Source: Roseibium marinum
GTDB taxonomy: Bacteria; Pseudomonadota; Alphaproteobacteria; Rhizobiales; Stappiaceae
Direction: 5' to 3'
DNA: 64,000 bases
Assembly: GCF_002906165.1 (NCBI RefSeq)
Contig: NZ_PPCN01000007.1
Location: 242,270-306,269, forward strand
This document shows positions 59,055 through 64,000 of the stretch, piece by piece (the stretch's first letter is position 1; every line of letters starts with the position of its first letter). Under the pieces are notes generated by a model. That model worked only from the letters and a program-made list of their open reading frames with translations, ran no database searches and was not told the origin of the DNA. The translations under genes and the position numbers were made by a program.

Positions 59055-61211
59055 ATGAAAGTTCGCAACGAAGGAATAATGTTGGCTGGAGATTCCGTTA
59101 CGGATATCTGCCTTCTGAAATTGCCGGCCCGCGGAGGAGCCAAGGGCTCTGATCGTGGCTTCGCAATTTGGACTGAGGGCGGTGGTGTCGAGTTGACGGA
59201 AAGAACTCTGAAGGCGCTTGGCTTTGGGATTAGGCGTACACTCGAAGACGCGTCGCCGAAGACGACCCGACTACACTCTCTGGTTACGCTCGCGCCGATC
59301 AAAATCGACAGAGGCACCGAGGTATTTGACCCGAAACCGAAACCGGACAAACCTGCTGAAGCTCGGGTCGTGAGCTTCGACGGCTACTTCCGCGACGCGA
59401 CAACCTTCATAACGCCCGTACGCGAGATGGAGGATGATACAGATGCTCCGATCCGCGCGATATTCTTGAATGACGCCAATGGCGGAGTACGCGACAGCAA
59501 AGAGGTTGTCACCAAGATCATTGAGGCCAAGGGAGTGGCCCGCTTCATTATTCACAAGATGCATCCACCACTCAGGGCAGGATCCCGTATCCGCAAAGCC
59601 TTGATGGACCTAAGTGACCTCGAGAGACTTCTGATTGTCTCGGCCATGGACTTACGGCTCGAAGGTGTCCGGCTCAGGGGGCATCTTTCTTGGGATGCAG
59701 TCCTCGAAGACCTAGCGGAAGCGCTCAAGACATCGGACAACCTGCTTGCCAACCTTTGTGAGGAGTACGGAAAGCTCTTAATCCAGTTCGACGTCGAAGC
59801 GGTAGCGCTGCTCACCAGCAATGAGGAGGGGATAAAGATCACCTTCGTCTTCGATCCCACGTCGGCCGAAGGGGACCTCGCGGAAGAGCGACCGGGCAGC
59901 CTTTACGGCCAGATGAACGCCTTCGCATGCGCACTTGCGGCGGCACTTTCTGAGGAGGACTGGGTACTCGGCATAGAGTCGCTGAAAACCGCGCTCGCCG
60001 CGGCGCGAGTCTATGCAGCTGGTGCGATCAGGGTTCCGCTTAACGACACCACGCACCCCCTCCTATGGCCTGGGATCGGCATCCACAGAGAAGCTGCCGC
60101 CTCTACCAAAATGAGGACGGCCGATAAGCCAAAAACTGATGCCGAGCGCCGATACAGCGAGTTTGAAGCGCTCCGCAACATTGAGCTCACTCCCTCAGCC
60201 ATCGCGAACGATCCGGACTTTCGCCTGATCCTTCGCTTGGAGTCGGGCGATTTATACGAACTCTGCTCGAGTATCGTTAAAATGGGAGAGGATAAGGTGA
60301 AGACCCTTCCATCCGCACGGATCGGCAAATTCGTGACAATCGATCGAACTGAGATGGAAGGCTACCGGACGATCCAACGCCTTATCGATCGGTACCTCGC
60401 GGACGAAAGCGTTACAAAGCCCATCTCAATTGGTGTCTTTGGCCCACCGGGCGCCGGAAAATCATTCGGTATCAAACAGATTGTCGAAAAACGGAATATC
60501 CCATTCCGCGAATTCAACATGTCCGAGGCAGCGGAGGAGGCACTCCCAGGCTATTTCCACGAACTCCGTGACATACGCCTTCGGGGCAAGGTGCCGCTTT
60601 GTTTCTTCGACGAGTTCGACTCGCGCGGCCGTAGCATCGTTGCGCGGTTCCTCGCGCCGATGCAGGACGGCGAGTTTCGCGACGGGACCCGAACCCACCC
60701 GGTAGGCCGTGCGATCCTCGTATTCGCGGGCGGAACTGCTTGGACTGCGGAGCACTTTCAAAAGGCCGCACGATACAAAACCGACGGTACCGTTAATAAG
60801 CCAAACGACGACCAGTATCAAAAGGCCAAGGATCTCAAGATCCCCGATTTCGTTTCCCGCCTCTCAACCACTCTTGATGTGCTTGGCCCGAATCCCGTAG
60901 GTCAAGGGGACGAGGAAGGCCATGTTCTGCGCCGCGCGGTACTCCTCAGAAACCTGATTGAGAAGACACTCCCGCAGGTCGCGACCGACGGGGATGGTCA
61001 CGCTGACATAGACGAGAGTGTCATCCGCGCATTCCTTTCCGGTGGGGACTTTACCTTCGGCGCACGTTCAATCGAACAGGTGCTCAAGATGTGCGCCGTC
61101 CCGCTTTCGCAAGCAAGGCTCGGCATCTCGGACCTACCTGATGAATCGAGACTAAAACTGCACCTTAAGACACCGACGCGCTTCTTCCAAAAGGTACACA
61201 ACGAGGCATGA
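59055..61211 (+). CDS. Large AAA+ ATPase with an unassigned N-terminal half
   Basis: This 718-residue protein has a C-terminal AAA+ module: Walker A VFGPPGAGKS (residues 463-470), Walker B LCFFDEFDSRG (515 on), then AILVFAGGTAW and an arginine-rich sensor region. The first 340 residues show alternating strands and helices with AIFLNDANGGVRD, LLIVSAMDLRLEGVRLRGHLSW and LLIQFDVEAVALL. By eye this recalls a ribokinase-like fold, but I cannot confirm it. It begins 232 bp after the CBASS operon on the same strand, so it is a separate unit. Function unknown; defence is suggested only by location. Confidence 0.82.
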   Translation: MKVRNEGIMLAGDSVTDICLLKLPARGGAKGSDRGFAIWTEGGGVELTERTLKALGFGIRRTLEDASPKTTRLHSLVTLAPIKIDRGTEVFDPKPKPDKPAEARVVSFDGYFRDATTFITPVREMEDDTDAPIRAIFLNDANGGVRDSKEVVTKIIEAKGVARFIIHKMHPPLRAGSRIRKALMDLSDLERLLIVSAMDLRLEGVRLRGHLSWDAVLEDLAEALKTSDNLLANLCEEYGKLLIQFDVEAVALLTSNEEGIKITFVFDPTSAEGDLAEERPGSLYGQMNAFACALAAALSEEDWVLGIESLKTALAAARVYAAGAIRVPLNDTTHPLLWPGIGIHREAAASTKMRTADKPKTDAERRYSEFEALRNIELTPSAIANDPDFRLILRLESGDLYELCSSIVKMGEDKVKTLPSARIGKFVTIDRTEMEGYRTIQRLIDRYLADESVTKPISIGVFGPPGAGKSFGIKQIVEKRNIPFREFNMSEAAEEALPGYFHELRDIRLRGKVPLCFFDEFDSRGRSIVARFLAPMQDGEFRDGTRTHPVGRAILVFAGGTAWTAEHFQKAARYKTDGTVNKPNDDQYQKAKDLKIPDFVSRLSTTLDVLGPNPVGQGDEEGHVLRRAVLLRNLIEKTLPQVATDGDGHADIDESVIRAFLSGGDFTFGARSIEQVLKMCAVPLSQARLGISDLPDESRLKLHLKTPTRFFQKVHNEA

Positions 61212-61214
61212 ATG

Positions 61215-61345
61215 ATCCGGGTTGACCAAGGCTCGGAGTTCATCTCACGAGATTTGGACCTTTGAGCTTACCAGCGCGGCGTTACGCTGAACCGAACCTC
61301 TCCATGACAGGAAGACCGACGGACAGCGCCTTCATCAATTTCGCT
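61215..61345 (+). pseudogene. Decayed IS3-family transposase (OrfB) fragment
   Basis: Directly after the AAA+ stop, translation reads IRVDQGSEFISRDLDL, then a TGA where IS3 integrases have Trp, then AYQRGVTLN, and after a frame change GRPTDSAFIN. This is the DDE-region order of IS3-type OrfB (RVDxGxEFxSRDLDLWAYxxGVTLxxxxPGxPTDNAFIE). With a stop and a frameshift it is inactive. It marks an old insertion at the island. Confidence 0.8.
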
Positions 61346-61619
61346 ACTTCCTAGCCGGGAAAAGCGTCGCGGATAACTCTAACCCAATTCGGGGGAACTC
61401 AGCGGGTCACATCACTCTCAGTGGGGTCATCAGTAGAATTCAACGTTCAGCTGAACCCTAGCTTTGTTTCCAGAACAGAACCTGAAATAGGTGATCCGAA
61501 GCGTTCCCAAAAGAGTAGCGAACATTAGCTGAAATTGGCGAATCTTAAAAAAATGTACGCATCCAAAGACCCCTTCGCGTCTGACTGATAGACAGACGAG
61601 AACTCACTTCCTAGAACTA
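61346..61619. other. Non-coding stretch after the transposase fragment
   Basis: I see no supported gene here. It probably includes more decayed IS sequence and then A+T-rich spacer. Confidence 0.4.
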
Positions 61620-61814
61620 TCAGCCTGCCCTTTTGCGTCGATGCGGACTCGCGACAGTGTCCTTGTCATCATTCCTCGAAAACAATCCATCAAAAATCGC
61701 ACGCCCTTTGGCTTCGCCAAATGCTTCAAGAACCTGTTTTTTTACGGATTCCCTATTTTCTTCAAAAATCTTTTCCTTAGCGTCTCTGTACGCGTTGTCC
61801 ATATACAATGGCAT
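61620..61814 (-). CDS. Small hypothetical protein
   Basis: This 64-residue frame reads MPLYMDNAYRDAKEKIFEEN and continues as a charged amphipathic helix (SVKKQVLEAFGEAKGRAIFDGLF) ending in a basic tail. GAGG lies about 10 bp upstream of the ATG. I recognise no family. It is opposite in strand to the nitrilase-like gene and sits in A+T-rich DNA, so it could be a real island gene or a chance frame. Confidence 0.4.
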   Translation of the reverse strand: MPLYMDNAYRDAKEKIFEENRESVKKQVLEAFGEAKGRAIFDGLFSRNDDKDTVASPHRRKRAG

Positions 61815-62014
61815 GGGTCAAGTACCTCAACATGTCGATGTCAATCATGATAGCGCGATGGGATGTAATATCAAACCGCGCCGGTCGCAAGCTGGAAACA
61901 TTCGCACTTTGTGCCCAACATTTGCAATACATGGTAAAGGTTGTAAATGGGTAAAGGTTCCACCGACCGATCGAATCGGAACCGTTGCAGATTTAAAACA
62001 ACCCTCAGGTTAAG

Positions 62015-63772
62015 ATGGCTTTCGCTCTAACAGTAAAAGATATTATAAAACAGATATTTCCAGAAGGAACCTCCTTTGAAACTAAAAGGGAGAGTTGGAG
62101 CGAAGCTCCAGCATACCCACCAGATCTGTTTGCGATCACGGGTGTCCTACTCCAGCGAGCCGGTGTATACCAACACATAATTTCGGCAGAATCTGGAAAA
62201 AAAGAAGAATTTCCTGAGAAGAGTATTCTCATCTCAGCCAAGAAACGCGATGCTATCCTCAAAGCTGGAATGACGTGGTCAACACCTAAAACCCAATCGC
62301 GCATTCAAAAACTCTGGAGTTCCTTGGAAAACTGCAACGAACCAGTTTACCAAACGACTAATGGGAAAAAGCAAAAGTGGTGGGATATTGCGTTTGAGCT
62401 ACTGGCTATCGCCGACGAGGCAAGCAAAGGTGCAGGCTACTTCATTCCGAAGGAAGATCACCAAAACCAAAGTTGGGTAGCCAAAAGCGCCAACGCACTG
62501 TTGGAAACTGGAGCTCCTCTAAATCCTCGAAGCCGCCATATTAGACACAACAATGATGCCATTTGCTCAATTACATCGCATTTGGTGAATACCGATATAG
62601 TTTGTGTACAACCGAAGTCACGTACTCCAGAAGTGGGATGTAGCCTTCGGAATATATCTCACTACCTTTCATTGTTGCCGCCTAGAGGCCATATGAAAGT
62701 GCATTGGTTAACACCACCTGCCGTGCAAGCCAAAGAGCATTCGGCAAACTTGAACTTATTGTTGGTCCCATACCCCTACAAAATTGAGAACTCATGGATC
62801 AAAGCAAAACTTATATGCGATGAAGCAGACAACGGTTGGGGATGGTTTGAAATCGACCAAATGTGGCTGTCTTACCATGAGAAAGAGTTTCTCAATTTCA
62901 TTGATGCCTTGATAGAAAAGGCGAGAAGCTTAAAAGGTTCGATAAACGGAATAGTACTTCCTGAACTTTCATTAAGTTACGCTTCATATGAGAAACTGGC
63001 AGAACATCTGCGAGATCACTATCCCAATTTCGATTTCCTGGTTGCGGGAACAAGTCAAAACTGCAACGAGGAATCCGGAAATTTTGCGTTGGCGAGTCAC
63101 TTTTACGAGCTAGAAACTGGAAAAAGGGCAATGGCAACCGTGAGCCGTCCCAAACACCACAGGTGGTCGCTAGATACATCTCAAATACAAACATATAATT
63201 TGGTGTCGAGCTTCCCTGCTTCTCTTGCAAGTAACGCGAAGTGGTGGGAGAAAATTCCTCTTCATCAGCGCAGGATTCATGTAAACTCACTACGAAATTC
63301 TTCAGTTTTCACGGCAATGATATGTGAAGACCTTGCAAGAAGCGACCCTGCACACGAACCATTGAGGTCAGTAGGAGCAAATTTGGTGTTTGTGCTCCTT
63401 ATGGATGGTCCACAACTGGAATGGAGATGGGCAAGCCGTTATTCTACCGGGTTGGCCGAAGACCCGGGTTCATCAGTTCTAACTCTCACGTCGCGAGCGT
63501 TGTTAGAACGTTGGAACGCTGACAAACCAGACGAGGAAAAATCGTGGAGCGTGGGCATTTGGAAGGACTCTAAAAATCGGGCAACGCCACTAGAGTGCCA
63601 ACAAGATGCTCAGGCACTACTAATTGAATTGGCAGGAACTTCCGAGGTGGAAAGAACAGTAGATGGGCGAAGAGGACGTGAAGCATTCTGCTGGACCATG
63701 GTTTCAGGAAGTCCTTTAGAAATCCGCCTAGATTCAAAACACGAAAAGCTGGTGAAGCTATTTTGCGAGTAG
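62015..63772 (+). CDS. Nitrilase-like (carbon-nitrogen hydrolase fold) protein with a long N-terminal region
   Basis: In this 585-residue protein the region 310-500 carries a full nitrilase-superfamily triad in the right order and spacing: Glu317 in GIVLPELSLS, Lys380 in SRPKHHRW and Cys437 in FTAMICEDLAR, with GANLVFVLLM after it. Residues 1-300 match no family I know. Such a domain normally hydrolyses C-N bonds; a nitrilase domain is also fused to reverse transcriptase in a known anti-phage system (DRT1). Codon use is much more A+T-rich than in the core genes, pointing to recent transfer. It lies between two IS3-type sequences. Confidence 0.78.
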   Translation: MAFALTVKDIIKQIFPEGTSFETKRESWSEAPAYPPDLFAITGVLLQRAGVYQHIISAESGKKEEFPEKSILISAKKRDAILKAGMTWSTPKTQSRIQKLWSSLENCNEPVYQTTNGKKQKWWDIAFELLAIADEASKGAGYFIPKEDHQNQSWVAKSANALLETGAPLNPRSRHIRHNNDAICSITSHLVNTDIVCVQPKSRTPEVGCSLRNISHYLSLLPPRGHMKVHWLTPPAVQAKEHSANLNLLLVPYPYKIENSWIKAKLICDEADNGWGWFEIDQMWLSYHEKEFLNFIDALIEKARSLKGSINGIVLPELSLSYASYEKLAEHLRDHYPNFDFLVAGTSQNCNEESGNFALASHFYELETGKRAMATVSRPKHHRWSLDTSQIQTYNLVSSFPASLASNAKWWEKIPLHQRRIHVNSLRNSSVFTAMICEDLARSDPAHEPLRSVGANLVFVLLMDGPQLEWRWASRYSTGLAEDPGSSVLTLTSRALLERWNADKPDEEKSWSVGIWKDSKNRATPLECQQDAQALLIELAGTSEVERTVDGRRGREAFCWTMVSGSPLEIRLDSKHEKLVKLFCE

Positions 63773-63829
63773 CAATTGCTCATTCGGGATGTTGTTCTTA
63801 ACCGCGATTGTAGCATCGTACCCGCCAAC

Positions 63830-64000
63830 TGAGCACCTCCCCGAAAATCGGACAGTGACGGAAGCTACGATTTGACGTCTGCTGGTCTCCATGAACGAGG
63901 AGATCGGACTATGTCGAAACGCAGGAACCATGATGCGGGCTTCAAGGCTCGCGTTGCGCTGGAGGCCTTGAAGGGTGAGCGCACGGTGTCGGAACTGGCG
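63830..64000 (+). mobile_element. IS3-family insertion sequence (left end, truncated by window)
   Basis: A probable left end begins TGAGCACCTCCCCG near 63830, about 80 bp before a transposase OrfA, as in IS3-family elements. The exact boundary is uncertain because the right end is outside the window. Confidence 0.6.
63911..64000 (+). CDS. IS3-family transposase OrfA (partial)
   Basis: The first 30 codons read MSKRRNHDAGFKARVALEAL and continue KGERTVSELA, the start of the helix-turn-helix of IS3-type OrfA, which binds the element ends. GAGGAGA precedes the ATG at 63911. The remainder and OrfB lie beyond the window. Confidence 0.88.
   Translation, partial: MSKRRNHDAGFKARVALEALKGERTVSELA

Overview
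The window reads as a chromosomal segment of a G+C-rich alphaproteobacterium, most likely a marine Hyphomicrobiales/Stappiaceae-type organism (Labrenzia/Roseibium-like). This placement is an inference from gene content and order: nuo operon with an extended NuoE, clpP-clpX-lon-hupB, dsbA-accB-accC-aat, a class II ribonucleotide reductase, and RNase E with an acidic insert and a C-terminal GWW tail. No rRNA is present to confirm it.

Layout: 1-7812 (minus) is the first part of the complex I operon, nuoA-B-C, a GFA-type zinc protein, nuoD-E-F and a nuoG cut by the window edge. 8327-8994 holds two identical tRNA-Asp genes and a tRNA-Val. 9139-11164 has a flavin amine oxidase and an unassigned gene. 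11325-18237 (minus) is a protein quality-control block: HU, Lon, ClpX, ClpP, trigger factor. A roughly 1 kb stretch without a clear gene leads to tRNA-Leu. 19405-29439 carries NAD(P)HX repair, glnB-glnA behind a sigma-54-like promoter, tyrS, an AsmA-like envelope protein and a peroxiredoxin. 29436-37103 is mainly envelope and translation: an M23 peptidase, prfB with a programmed +1 frameshift, PBP1A and an AmiC-type amidase. 37763-47387 has rne, an aminotransferase, an M48/TPR protease, a DsbA-like protein, accBC and aat. 47527-50176 has a membrane protein whose stop codon lies in a palindromic mobile repeat, an NDUFA12-like complex I accessory protein and a response regulator. 50922-54605 is nrdJ behind a pair of NrdR-type boxes.

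From about 54.7 kb the character changes to accessory DNA. Five tightly coupled genes (54769-58822) form a type III-like CBASS anti-phage operon: a CD-NTase, a HORMA protein, a TRIP13-like AAA+ ATPase, an apparent SLOG/STALD plus TIR/deoxyribosyltransferase-like effector, and a DEDDh exonuclease. The likely logic is that HORMA activates the nucleotidyltransferase, TRIP13 resets HORMA, and the cyclic nucleotide turns on the effector. Next come a large AAA+ protein with an unassigned N-terminal half, a decayed IS3-type transposase fragment, an A+T-rich gene for a 585-residue protein with a complete nitrilase Glu-Lys-Cys triad, and the start of an IS3-family element running off the right edge. 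The last 9 kb therefore looks like a defence island bounded by mobile DNA. The CBASS effector, the AAA+ protein and the nitrilase-like protein are its least familiar parts.
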